DNA from: Ascarosepion bandense
Lineage: Eukaryota > Mollusca > Cephalopoda > Sepiida > Sepiidae
NCBI GenBank assembly: GCA_037127315.1
Contig: JBBBDQ010000307.1
Location: forward strand, 2,645,001 to 2,709,000
Length of the DNA: 64,000 nucleotides
Direction of reading: 5' to 3'
This document shows positions 11,115 to 20,895 of this stretch, one piece after another (position 1 is the first letter of the stretch; every line of letters begins with the position of its first letter). The translations under genes and the position numbers were made by a program. The notes beneath the pieces are model-generated. The model was not told the DNA's origin. It was given only the letters and a program-made list of their open reading frames with translations, and searched no databases.

Positions 11115-11456
11115 TCGTCCTGCGGCCTTGGCTGAGATAGAACTCACTACACCCCTCCAGTATTCCCTATGCATTTGGAACCCTGGCGCAGTTTATAGCG
11201 AAATTCATAATCTTGTCAATAGCTGAATACTTGATGTTTCGCCAGGGCTACCAAGAGTGTTTTTATTGTGACACCAATACTAGATGGGTTGCCTCCATAC
11301 CCCGTCCTGTTATTTAACCCACAACTGGAGGGAAGTGACGGATTAATACCTTTCCCGAGGGTACCAGTGAATGCAGTGTACTCAACTGGAATTCGAACTC
11401 GGCTCGCCGATTTCTCTTTCCAAGCCGACATCCACTGCACCACAACGCACATCCGT
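11113..11456 (-). mobile_element. SINE-5S family copy lacking its 5S head
   Basis: Matches, in inverse orientation, the tRNA part, body and unique 3' region of the 49.97-50.43 kb element (CTGCGGCCTTGGC at its 3' end, GTGACGGATGTGCG at its 5' end). It stops where the 5S rRNA segment should begin. Confidence 0.8.
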
Positions 11457-11470
11457 CACTATATATGTAT

Positions 11471-11842
11471 ATAGGGTGGTCCAAAAGTAGGTGAACAGTA
11501 AAAGATAACATTTATTTTGAGATTACATATACAATTATATTTATAAATACAATGATTGCATTCCGAATGAAACTTTATTATGTACAATAATACAATGTCG
11601 CTTAAATTTTATCAACGCAGGTGATCAAACTGTTGTCCATCACAATTTTCCTAGCTTTGAAGTCTTCCCCTCACGCTTCAACAAACATTTTTTCACAAGT
11701 CTTTTCGTGTATTAATTTCTTGCAATGCATCTCTTAGATAATTTTTTAAATCACCCACACGTCTTGGTTTTCGACACCATTGTAATAATATAACTGATAT
11801 ACAAACTTATTTCTGCTTCTGTCCACTTACTTTTAGACCAGC

Positions 11843-11849
<7 letters not shown>
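11471..11849 (-). mobile_element. mariner/IS630-type element, internally deleted
   Basis: Inverted ends GGGTGGTCCAAAAGTAGGTG on the left and CAGGCTGGTCTAAAAGTAAG (complement) on the right are bordered by TA. The minus-strand interior retains transposase scraps (RRVGDLKNYLRDALQEI-like, ending CDGQQFDHLR) with stops, so it is a deletion derivative of an autonomous element. Confidence 0.8.

Positions 11850-11896
<47 letters not shown>
11850..11896. repeat. (TA)n microsatellite
   Basis: About 23 TA repeats adjoining the transposon end. Confidence 0.95.
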
Positions 11897-11898
<2 letters not shown>

Positions 11899-12225
11899 TC
11901 CATGTGGAGGAGTAATGATTACTTCACGAAACTTTGAAGTCGGCATGACTCTGCTCATTTAAGTGACTACATTAATCCTATTAACTCTCTATCTCTTTCC
12001 CGATATCGAGCACTTTATGACAAAAAATGCTTACCAAAATATCTTTTTTATTCGTAAACAACTGAAAAATATTGGCTCTAAGCATTATCACAACTCAACA
12101 TAAGCACACGTGTATATATAGTAATATCGTTGGTACTTTGGAAGGTTAATTTTGCAGACGATTTTAATCCGATAAGAATTCAATGTTAGAATTTAACAAA
12201 GTATTATAATGAATATAATATTTTT
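11897..12225. other. no gene recognised
   Basis: No supported feature. Confidence 0.5.
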
Positions 12226-12651
12226 GTAACAGTCTTATCATGCATAATTAAAATATCATTGTCATAAAACCAAAAGGATAGAAGATTAATATGTACAAAA
12301 TGACGATATGATTATTACCGTTAGAATTAATGTAAAATGCTGACAATTCAATTCTTCTAGTAAAAATACGGCCCCTAAATTTACTGTCATGTATTTGAGA
12401 ATGGCCAACTAAAAGTTCAGGCCAAAGTCATCATATCGCCTGGGATAGAAATATAACCTCCTGTAATAACTAACACCGTATATCTCACCCCTTCACCCAG
12501 GTTTTTTTCCAGTCCTCCCATGATTCTTTTTGTCTGGATAAATCTAACTCATTCATTGTTGTGAGGAATTTAGTCTGAAGAGCGGTCTGTAAGAGCTTCG
12601 GAAAATAAGCTATTACTAATGGATTTATAAAAGCATCCACCTTATTTTCCT

Positions 12652-12653
<2 letters not shown>
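12226..12653 (+). repeat. direct repeat, copy 1 (about 425 bp)
   Basis: Starts TTGTAACAGTCTTATCATGC and is about 90% like 12711-13132. Near its end it carries CTGAAGAGCGG ... TTCGGAAAA, which resembles a hammerhead core with a weak stem II. Confidence 0.85.

Positions 12654-12654
<1 letters not shown>

Positions 12655-12710
<56 letters not shown>
12655..12710. repeat. (TA)n microsatellite
   Basis: About 28 TA repeats separating the two direct copies. Confidence 0.95.
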
Positions 12711-12714
<4 letters not shown>

Positions 12715-13132
12715 AACAGTCTTATCATGCACTATAAAAATATTATTGTCATAAAACCAAAACGATAAAAGATTAGTATGTAGAAAATAATGGTATTATT
12801 ATTACCGTTAGAGTTAATACAAAAAGCTGACAATTCAATTCTTCTAGTAAAAAATACGGCCCCTAAATTTACTGTCATGTATTTGAGAATGGCCAAATAA
12901 AAGGTCATCATATCGCCTAGGATAGAAATACATCCTCTTGTAATAACCAACTTTGTAAATCTAACCCCTCGCCCAGGATTTTTTTTTCCGGTCCTCCCAT
13001 ATTTCTTTTTGTCTGGATAAATCTAACCCATTCATTGTTGTGAGGAATTTGGTCTGAAGAGCGGTCTGTAAGAGCTTCGAAAAATAAGCTATTACTAATG
13101 GATTTATAAAAGCATCCAACTTATTTTTCATT
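12711..13132 (+). repeat. direct repeat, copy 2
   Basis: Second copy of the 12226 repeat, same strand. Here the end motif reads CTGAAGAGCGG ... CTTCGAAAAA. Either a tandem duplication across the TA tract or two insertions at it. Confidence 0.85.
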
Positions 13133-13594
13133 ATAGATATAAATATAATTCATTTAGATAGAAAAAGTTCACCTAATCAAGTTTTATTGAATTACATCCA
13201 CAAAGTCGGTCTGTTCAACATATTTTATTTTTAGTTTCCGAATGACATGTTGTTGAAACTTTAATCCCGATGGACAACATTTCATTTGGAAAGTAGAAAG
13301 ATAAAATAAAAATTTGAATGGACAAATTTTGTCGGTTTCATTTTAATAATACTATTTACACTAAATACAATTTTGCCAGGTGTTTATATCCTTTCACAAA
13401 TTATCCGGCTTCGGAAGTGAGTAAATTTAGGCGACCCATACCCGAGTAAAGCCCGACGCTGTCCAGAAATTTATGATGGCGATCACAGAAAGGCTGGAGT
13501 TTTTATGTTGATCTCAGAAAGGTTTGTCTAAAAGTCATTTGTTTGGGTCATGCAAATAGATGATGAGCACCGGTTTATTTTACTGAGCTCTCAT
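13133..13594. other. no gene recognised
   Basis: No supported feature. Confidence 0.5.
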
Positions 13595-13683
13595 TTGTCG
13601 TAAGTAACGAGGGGATCCAATTTCCAATTTATCTATATATATATATATATATATATATATAATGGATCCCCTCGTTACTTACG

Positions 13684-13689
<6 letters not shown>
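13595..13689. repeat. palindrome centred on (TA)n
   Basis: TTGTCGTAAGTAACGAGGGG at left is repeated as its inverse complement at right, with a (TA)n core between. A cruciform-capable structure. Confidence 0.85.
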
Positions 13690-13728
<39 letters not shown>

Positions 13729-13732
<4 letters not shown>

Positions 13733-13916
13733 AAATAAAGAAAGAACGAGTCGGAAAAAATGTGTCTTTAATCTTACATGTTTCACTTATTACAAGCTTC
13801 TTTAGAGATTTAATAAGATTTTATTTGTCCTTATTAAATCTCTGAAGAAACTTGTTATAAGTGAAACATTTTAGATTAAAGACACATTTTTTCCTACTCG
13901 TTCTTTTAATTTATTT

Positions 13917-13922
<6 letters not shown>
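13729..13922. repeat. foldback element, unit 1 of 3
   Basis: About 95-bp arms: GAATAAATAAAGAAAGAACG on the left, inverse complement on the right. Each arm contains a hammerhead-like module on the opposite strand. The plus module has CTGAAGA at 13842-13848 and GAAA at 13863-13866 but a decayed stem III. (TA)n flanks both sides. Confidence 0.85.
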
Positions 13923-13952
<30 letters not shown>

Positions 13953-13956
<4 letters not shown>

Positions 13957-14143
13957 AAATAAATAAAGAACGAGTAGGAAAAAATGTCTTTAATCTAACA
14001 TGTTTCACTTATAACAAGCTTCTTTAGAGATTTAATAAGATTTTATTTGTCCTTATTAAATCTCTGAAGAAACTTGTTATAAGTGAAACATGTTAGATTA
14101 AAGACACATTTTTTCCTACTCGTTCTTTTAATTTATTTATTCT
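13953..14143. repeat. foldback element, unit 2 of 3
   Basis: Same palindromic element, separated from units 1 and 3 by (TA)n. The right arm carries the best plus-strand hammerhead of this family (14059-14099). The left-arm module, on minus, reads CTAAAGA, so the catalytic G5 is lost. Confidence 0.85.
14059..14099 (+). ncRNA. candidate hammerhead ribozyme in foldback
   Basis: Stem I AATCT (14059-14063) pairs perfectly with AGATT (14095-14099). Core CTGAAGA is at 14064-14070. Stem II ACTT/AAGT follows one extra A, then GAA (14085-14087), the palindrome ACATGT as stem III, and U17 at 14094. Only the extra A before stem II departs from consensus. A palindromic stem III is typical of hammerheads that act as dimers. 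Confidence 0.6.
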
Positions 14144-14168
14144 ATATATATATATATATATATATATA

Positions 14169-14353
14169 GAATAAATAAATAAAGAACGAGTAGGAAAAAA
14201 TGTCTTTAATCTAACATGTTTCACTTATAACAAGCTTCTTTAGAGATTTAATAAGATTTTATTTGTCCTTATTAAATCTCTGAAGAAGCTTGTTATAAGT
14301 GAAACATGTTAAATTGAATATACTTTTTTCCTGCTTGTTCTTTATTTATTCTA
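14169..14353. repeat. foldback element, unit 3 of 3
   Basis: Third palindromic unit. Its plus module (14275-14315) keeps CTGAAGA, GAA and ACATGT-T; stem I has one mismatch. The three units are so alike that local duplication is likelier than three insertions. Confidence 0.8.
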
Positions 14354-14454
14354 TTCATCTTGTCGGATTCCAATTCATATATATATATATATATATATAT
14401 ATGAGATATGACAATAAACAACATCCGACATCAAAGATCCTGATTAGGATATTT

Positions 14455-14672
14455 TCAGGAGCGTGGAATCACCTCGACCCAAAGTGGTAGCATCTGTTAA
14501 TGTCCACAGTTATGGTAAATATTAAAATCCCAAACTGGGGTCAAAACATAATACCATAAATTACGTTAGAAAAAAATTATCAACAATACATTATTAAAAA
14601 AAAAACAAAAAAACTCGGCATTAAATAACCCATAAAGTGTTGATATGCCGTCAAACAAATCAATGTGCGACT
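14455..14672 (+). mobile_element. SINE-B, 5'-truncated
   Basis: Contains the family segments GAAGCACCTC-like start, CAAAGTGGTAGCATCTGTTA, AAACTGGGGTCAAAACA and the 3' end TAAATAACCCATAAAGTGTT followed by GATATGCCGTCAAACAAA. Confidence 0.75.
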
Positions 14673-15012
14673 ATATAAATATGTGACCACCTCACGTTTC
14701 TGAATCAAAGAAATGCATACCTCGTGTAAAAACAAAATTAATCTTTTTAGGATTGCAGTTTTTTGTTTTTGTTTTTTAACAGCATCAAATTTATGTTTCA
14801 AATTTCCACAGTAATGTTAAGTCTATATTTTTCGAAATCTGGCTGAATGTCACATTCATTATCAAATTTGACACGAAATAATCATATTTGCATTTTGTAA
14901 AATTGATTTTAAAATATTTTAATGGTTGTTATATGCACTCAGGTCGTCTCACGACTTTCTGTTGCACCTACACAGCAGCAATAATAATCATAATGGAAGT
15001 GTTCCCTTATGG
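14673..15012. other. no gene recognised
   Basis: No supported feature. Confidence 0.5.
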
Positions 15013-15679
15013 TATACTAGCAGTATAGCCCGGTGTTGTTCGGGTGTAATGAAAGCTTTAAAACTAATCCATGGTCCTGGAGCTCAGACTCTTTGGACGT
15101 TGGCACGAAAGACTAAAAAGCAATAGTTGTTTCCAGTTAAAGCGAAACCGTAGACTGAAAGAAAAATGAATGGATGTAAGTCAAATTTTGATTTCCTGGT
15201 ATCGATATCAAATAAGTTTTTTCGTCGTAAACTGAATTTTGAAGGCTAAATAAGTCCTCTGAGTAAATGGTATAATGGCTGAGACTAAGAACTACAATTA
15301 TACCTACTTAGAACCAAACCCGAAGCAAAAACTAAAATAAAAGGACTTAAAAAAAATAGACATACGGGCAGATACACACACACACACACACACAAGCATC
15401 TTGCCTTTTATATAGATATATTATCGATTTTCTGCACTATTGTAAGAACTACAACCTGGAAACTTCTGAATATCGTTTATTATGTCTTTGTCTATGAATG
15501 TATCAAATTTGATTAAAATCGGACCCCTCCTTCTATAACCCGATTTTTTCGATTATTGATTTTCGATATTTATCGGAGGGTACCTCGACACAAAACCTAG
15601 ATAATAACACTCGCAGACGCTTATAGTACAACTGTGTAAATTTTCAAGAACATCGGTTCAGCCGTTTCGGAGTCTATAG

Positions 15680-15717
<38 letters not shown>

Positions 15718-15751
15718 GTTCCATTTATAAATAAGCTTAGATTTAGATTAA
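15013..15751 (+). repeat. R750 dispersed repeat, copy 1
   Basis: Starts TACTAGCAGTATAGCCCGG and ends AAATAAGCTTAGATTTAGAT. It contains a (CA)n block and the block GGTTCAGCCGTTTCGGAG. It matches 26925-27717 nearly base for base. Terminal features of a known class were not identified; no ORF is present. Confidence 0.85.
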
Positions 15752-15934
15752 ATTTAGATCTGCCATTACACTTCAGGAGTCTTTTTACCATCAGGTCTCA
15801 TTAAAAGCAGAGGTAACTTCTTGAAACTAAGAGACAGTCATAAGTGAGAAAATTGAATTTATTTATAATATACTAAGCAATCTTTTGATATCAATTAGTT
15901 TATTTAGAAAAGCTATTTTGTATTTTAAAACGGC

Positions 15935-16173
15935 AGTTTCCAGTAAACACTTTGATCAGCGTAATTTTGGCGAAATATAATCTAATTCACTTCAATCAAC
16001 CGGGGCACACTTTAGAAAATTGCAAATGTTTACTAATAGACTCCGATTTTAGTTCTACATACTCACGCAGAAAGAAAGGAAAATACTGGATTTTAAAATT
16101 AAATACACACAAGCTAGGGTTAAATAGGGACTTAGGTGTTTTGAATCTTTATAAATATTTCAATAGTTAAATA
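15935..16173 (+). pseudogene. Penelope-like element, C-terminal fragment
   Basis: The frame at 15952-16170 reads HFNQPGHTLENC, then RRKKGKYWILKLNTHKLGL and NRDLG. The sequence H-F-N-x-P-G-H followed by YWIxKLxTxxPxGLNxD is the segment that follows the GIY-YIG endonuclease in Penelope-like retroelements. RT and the catalytic GIY-YIG part are absent. The downstream region contains a hammerhead-like motif, as expected for these elements. Confidence 0.7.
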
Positions 16174-16351
16174 TTTTTTAGATACAATTAAAACATTTTT
16201 CTCTGAAACAAAATTTATAAGTATTATTAAAGATAGGTTTATGTCTACAAATATTTTTAAAAATCTGTCGCTTTCTGCGTCACGTGATGTAAACAATCTC
16301 TCCACGAACGCTCTCACGAAATACGTTTCTAATTTAAATTTTAAAATCATT

Positions 16352-16421
16352 TGTTTCTGATGAAGGGCTGAGGACGGTCTGAAATATCAAATATAATAAT
16401 AGAAATAAACAAATACTGTCA
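16352..16421 (+). ncRNA. hammerhead-like motif downstream of Penelope relic
   Basis: CTGATGA at 16357-16363, an imperfect stem II (AGGGC with GGTCT), then GAAA at 16381-16384. AUAU/AUAU could form stem III. Stem I is weak. Its position about 185 bp after the Penelope frame fits the hammerheads these elements are known to carry. Confidence 0.45.
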
Positions 16422-16461
16422 AAAAATACATTTTTAAACTTACAACTTTTTAGTAGTTTTT

Positions 16462-16463
<2 letters not shown>

Positions 16464-16495
<32 letters not shown>
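16464..16495. repeat. (TA)n microsatellite
   Basis: About 16 TA repeats; another tract lies at about 16768-16795. Confidence 0.9.
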
Positions 16496-16501
<6 letters not shown>

Positions 16502-16763
16502 ATTACAATGGTTACTTTGTATCGAGTACCTTTTATAAAAATAAATACCTGAACAGTGGTTTTTAATTTACCTGTTTTTTTCACTTCCTTATGTCTACAG
16601 AAGTGAAAAATCTCCCAAAAATTTCCTTAAATAATGAATACGAACGTAGAAAATAATTGGTAAGTTCAAAACATCATTTTAAAATAGTGCTCAAAGTAAT
16701 AATAGAGTAATGAAGATTTATTATTAATTATTACGTTAGAACATGTGAACAACTACAAACTAA

Positions 16764-16795
<32 letters not shown>

Positions 16796-17738
16796 ATGTA
16801 TAACATAGTACACTTGGTATACAATCCAGTTAAATTCCGATAGAGACGAACTCAAAAGAACTTAATGTTAAATTCATTAATTTAACAGAGTAATATAATT
16901 CATAAAATATTTTAGATTATTACAATGGGTAATACATATTTCACCGCGTCCTGATGTTATTATCGCGGCTCGTCAGACCCAAATGGTAACACAATTGGTC
17001 CTCAAAATATCCCCCCACAAAAATTTCTTTTCTTTTTAATTTTACATAGACGCTCACACGTCCATATTAGAACAGACATTTGTAACGAAAAATTGCTCTC
17101 TCATTCGAAAAAGAACCTCAAAGAAAGAGGAAAGCGAAGATGAAGTAAAGATAGACGATTGATTAATGTAAAGAATGAAAAAAAAGGCGGGAAAAAAGAT
17201 AAAAGGGGAAACAGAAAAAAACTGAATCGAAAGCAAGAAGAGAAAAAGAAAGGACAAAGAGATACAATAAAAGAAAATACAGTATCACGAGAAATAAATA
17301 TTGACACCATTTCCCGTAAGAGCGTCTCAAACCACCTAACTGTTCTCTTAGAAAAACATGGAAAATTAAACTATGAAATTTAATTTCAAATATCCTGGGA
17401 TATATTTACGGTACAAAAAAAGAGGTAGATCATAATTTTAATACAATTTGAAAAAATAACTACTCTTACTATTATTTTAAAAATTAATTCTAATTTTAAA
17501 AAAATATTGTTAAAATAATTAAAAATACTAAAATTAATATAGAAACAGGTAAAATTTGAAAAACCTTACAGAAGAGGGGAAATACACAAAAAGAAGGAAA
17601 GAAAGAAGAAGAAATCACGATAGAACGGATTTTAAAATAATTAAAAAAAAAAAAACTAGATCGAAACCCATGTATATAATTCATTCTTAGAAACGTGAAA
17701 ATGTATTTTTAACCTTAAATTAAACTATACCGACTATA

Positions 17739-17741
<3 letters not shown>
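16496..17741. other. AT-rich, purine-rich stretch, no gene recognised
   Basis: Contains an A/G-rich run at about 17159-17250 that yields a lysine-rich open frame of 74 codons, judged low complexity. No splice-flanked exon or repeat family was assigned. Confidence 0.5.
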
Positions 17742-17786
<45 letters not shown>

Positions 17787-17826
17787 TGTGTTTGTGTGTG
17801 TGTGTGTGTGTGTGTATACACACACA
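17742..17826. repeat. (TA)n(TG)n microsatellite
   Basis: About 20 TA, then a TG tract, then a short CA tract, itself a small inverted repeat. Confidence 0.95.
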
Positions 17827-17863
17827 CTTTGGTTTGGGCATTTTTTATATACATATATATATT

Positions 17864-18120
17864 AAAGAAATAAGTGTGTAGCTTGATGTTACACATTGTA
17901 AATGATATTAAAAAGCGAAGCAACCGGTTTCGCTCCCGCTCTTCAGGTCTCTACGGGAGATTTTAATCAGAATTTAAAAAAAAAAAACTGTGTCAAAAAA
18001 ATGAGGAGGATGAAAAAAATGTTGTTGGGGCTCGATATAATTAGTCTCTAGCTCCTTCGATTTTTAATATCATTTACAATGTGTAACATCAAGCTACACA
18101 CTATTATTTCTTTAATTAGA
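17864..18120. repeat. foldback element with hammerhead-like loop
   Basis: Arms of about 55 bp: TTAAAGAAATAAGTGTGTAG at left pairs with its complement ending near 18117, and both include the TGTAACATC block. The roughly 140-bp loop contains the motif at 17917-17951. Confidence 0.85.
17917..17951 (-). ncRNA. hammerhead-like motif in foldback loop
   Basis: On minus: GAGAC, core CTGAAGA, two-base-pair stem II (GC GGGA GC), GAA, palindrome ACCGGT, U17, then GCTTC. Stem I GAGAC/GCTTC pairs except one A-C mismatch. The core is intact; stem II is very short. Confidence 0.5.
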
Positions 18121-18139
18121 TTCTGTACTTACAAAAATA

Positions 18140-18143
<4 letters not shown>

Positions 18144-18192
<49 letters not shown>
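18144..18192. repeat. (TA)n microsatellite
   Basis: About 24 TA repeats at the left border of the next foldback. Confidence 0.95.
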
Positions 18193-18194
<2 letters not shown>

Positions 18195-18204
18195 GTGTAT
18201 CGAG

Positions 18205-18757
18205 ACAGCAGATAATTATCTAAACATATACTGTTAAATATAACAGACAATGAATGTCTATAATGTTTAATCATGAGCCGTTCTAAACATTGGATTTTGG
18301 CATTAATTTCAGGTGAAAATAAAGACAAAAATTCTCCAACATTTGGTTATTTTTTTTATGTTGGTTTAAGCTTTCGGTTCACATGAGCCATCTTCAGAGA
18401 GGTTACAGAGACGTTAACATAAAGACATCCACCATTAAAGATGATTTTTTTTTTATCTTGTGTTGACATAAAACTTTGCTAAGCAACGATTAGTTGCCAA
18501 ATAGCAGATGCAGTTCGTAAATTTGTAATGTGATTCTATGACATTATGACATTACACAGCGTGAGAGCTCGAAATGTTAACAGAACCATATATTTAAATG
18601 CAATATAATGTGTTATGACCAGGTTTAAACGTGATTTCATTAAGTGTGGGTTGTTTTGATTTAAATAAAATAGCGTCTTTACAACGGCTCATGATTAAAT
18701 ATAGTAGACATCCATTGTCTGTTATATGTAACAGTATATGTTTAGATATTTATATAT
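18205..18757. repeat. large inverted-repeat element
   Basis: About 72-bp arms (18207-18283 and 18686-18757; ATCATGAGCCGTT with AACGGCTCATGAT) enclose a roughly 400-bp interior. The interior at 18350-18412 holds, on minus, CTGAAGA followed later by CCGAAAGC, a hammerhead-like order with weak stems. No ORF. Confidence 0.7.
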
Positions 18758-18764
18758 GTAAATG

Positions 18765-19370
18765 ACATTAGGAAAACTGTATTAGGTGCCAAAGCGTTTA
18801 ATCTAATGTGGACTTTTTCAAGACAAAAAAGGCATTTTTTTTATAATCTTATCGCCCCAAGCAAAGCATTATGTCACTGTTGTGCAGGGGGTTTAGGAGG
18901 AAAGTTATGAGATGGAGTGTCAGAATACAGGGGGTGTCAGGAAGCGGATAGTAGAGGGATGAGAATACTGCAGAAATGCGAGCATAAGAGAGAGAGGAGG
19001 CAAGTTAGTGAGATAGGAGATGATTATTGACTTTACATTTAAACTCTTGGAGATTGTAGCTGCCGGGGATGCAAGTAAACAGAAGGGAATTCCACAGGCG
19101 GAAAGTGAGAGAAAAGAAGCTGTTGGAGTAGAATTATTGATTTCACGGTAAAAGGGTGGGACCTAGTTGGTAATCTTGTGGCTGCACTAAATTCGTATAT
19201 AGGGGCACCGGTGAGCTAAGTACATCAGAGCAGAAGCCATGAAAGTACTGGTAGAAGATACACAGGGAAGCCACACTGCGGGAAAAGTATATAAAGTAAC
19301 TTGAAAAAGTCCACATTGGATGAAACGCGTTGGCAAATAATACAGTTTTCCCATTGTCATATATATATAT
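18765..19370. repeat. foldback element split by LINE-J
   Basis: The left arm (18765-18822) and right arm (19300-19365) are inverse complements: GAAAACTGTATTA with TAATACAGTTTTC, and GTGGACTTTTTCAAG with CTTGAAAAAGTCCAC. The right arm contains a GTCC/GGAT stem then GAAACGCGTTGG, like a hammerhead 3' half. A LINE-J fragment fills the interior. Confidence 0.75.
18845..19285 (-). mobile_element. LINE-J 3' fragment
   Basis: Minus-strand copy: the tail and CGCCCCAAGCAAAGCATT start at 18850, then the GCAGGGGGTTTAGGAGG 3' UTR and a decayed coding end (TTCCACAGGCGGAAAGTG corresponds to the LWNSLP region). Confidence 0.75.
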
Positions 19371-19760
19371 AATGATTTGTTTGAACATTATTTTTGATCG
19401 ATACTCGTATTTAAGTAGATATTTATTTCTACTGGCCTGATTATTTACGATAAATTTTTGTTACGAAAATGTGTGTCATTCGGCAGGATTCGAACCTGCG
19501 ACCCCTATCCACATAAGCCGCCAAGTGATCTGGCGCGTCTTAAACCTCTCGAACACGAATGTCGATTAGTCTAAACGAAGTCAAATTAAGCCTATAACAT
19601 ATAACAGGTTCGAATCCTGCCGAATGACACATTTTCGTAACAAAAAATGTATCGTAAATAATCAGGCCGGTAGAAATAAATATAGAATACTGTTTGATTA
19701 TAAACAGAATATCTACTTAAATACGAGTATCGATCAAAAATAATGTTCAAACAAATCATT
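19371..19760. repeat. foldback element with tRNA-like core
   Basis: The left arm (from GATTTGTTTGAACATTATT at 19374 to about 19500) is the inverse complement of the right arm (about 19605-19760). The arms include ATTCGGCAGGATTCGAACCT and its complement, i.e. a tRNA 3' half on each side. The loop completes one tRNA-like gene on minus. Confidence 0.85.
19476..19565 (-). tRNA. class II tRNA-like pseudogene
   Basis: Read on minus: acceptor ACATTCG, D-arm TGTTCGAGAGGTTTAAGACG as in tRNA-Leu, a CGCCA/TGGCG anticodon stem, a long variable arm, then a perfect T-arm around GGTTCGAATCC and CGAATGA. The loop GATCACT lacks T33 and would give anticodon TCA; the acceptor has a mismatch. Probably a tRNA-derived repeat, not a working tRNA. 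Confidence 0.55.
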
Positions 19761-20237
19761 TCAAATTGTCGGTTGTTTATAACCAAGTTTCGTTAATCTT
19801 CGTTAATTTCCGGTAGAAATAAATATATAATACTGTTTGATTATAAACAGAATATCTACTTAAATACGAGTATCGATCAAAAATAATGTTGAAACAAATC
19901 ATTTCAAATTGTCTGTTGTTTATAACCAAGTTTCATTAATCTTCGTTAATTTCCGGTAGAAATAAATATATAATACTGTTTGATTATAAACAGAATATCT
20001 ACTTAAATACGAGTATCGATCAAAAATAATGTTCAAACAAATCATTTCAAATTGTCGGTTGTTTATAACCAAGTTTCGTTAATCTTCGTTAATTTCCGGT
20101 AGAAATAAATATATAATACTGTTTGATTATAAACAGAATATCAATTTAAATACGAGTATCGATCAAAAATAATGTTCAAACAAATCATTTCAAATTGTCT
20201 TTCAAATAACCAGTTTCGTTAATCTCGTTAATTTCTG

Positions 20238-20238
<1 letters not shown>
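19668..20238 (+). repeat. tandem array of about 143-bp units (x4)
   Basis: Four units begin CCGGTAGAAATAAATAT at about 19668, 19811, 19954 and 20098. Each ends in CTTCGTTAATTT; the last is slightly shortened. The unit equals the arm of the 9.92 kb foldback plus about 60 bp. Confidence 0.9.

Positions 20239-20273
<35 letters not shown>
20239..20273. repeat. (TA)n microsatellite
   Basis: About 17 TA repeats closing the array. Confidence 0.95.
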
Positions 20274-20275
<2 letters not shown>

Positions 20276-20895
20276 TGTCGCTATCAGTGCTTTGGATTGT
20301 CATTTTTTTCATATGTCTTAATGTACTTTACTCAATAGTAGGGACATCAATATATATGTTGCCGTTATTTTAGACGACATATTTGATATAAACAGATTGA
20401 CGCTAATTTTGACGGCGCAGGCCCATTCGTTATATATATATAATTGTTTAGGTAAAAACGTCTGGAAATGAATAGTTTCGAGAAATTTAAAAAAAACATG
20501 CGATTACTCCTCTTAGACAATCTTCTTGGTAATCCATATTTTTGTTAATAAAATTATCATTATTGTGAAAAAAACATGTATTGGTGATGAGAGGGTTCAT
20601 TTTTTTCCCTCCCTAAAATAGTTAGAATTATAAAAATAAAAGGTAATAAAACTTCGATATTTATTTTATGATGTTATGATCGAAATATAAACAAATCTAC
20701 CAAGAATTATTATTTGATATTGGAATAACCAAACAAAGGTGAATTTTCCAAGCATAATTTTATTGTCCCCCACCTCCGCGCGCCTAACTTGTTCGTCAGA
20801 TTATGTATTAGAAGGAAAATAAAAAGTTTCAATTCATCTCATATTACACAGGATGTGCAGCTTGAGAAATTGGAGAATATAATTTAAAATCTCAT
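20274..20895. other. no gene recognised
   Basis: No supported feature. Confidence 0.5.

Noticed and set aside
17159..17383. Lysine-rich 74-codon frame
   Set aside because: Purine-rich low-complexity DNA; no homologous domain or splice context.
19476..19565. Functional tRNA gene
   Set aside because: No T33, acceptor mismatch and location inside a palindromic repeat argue for a tRNA-derived relic.
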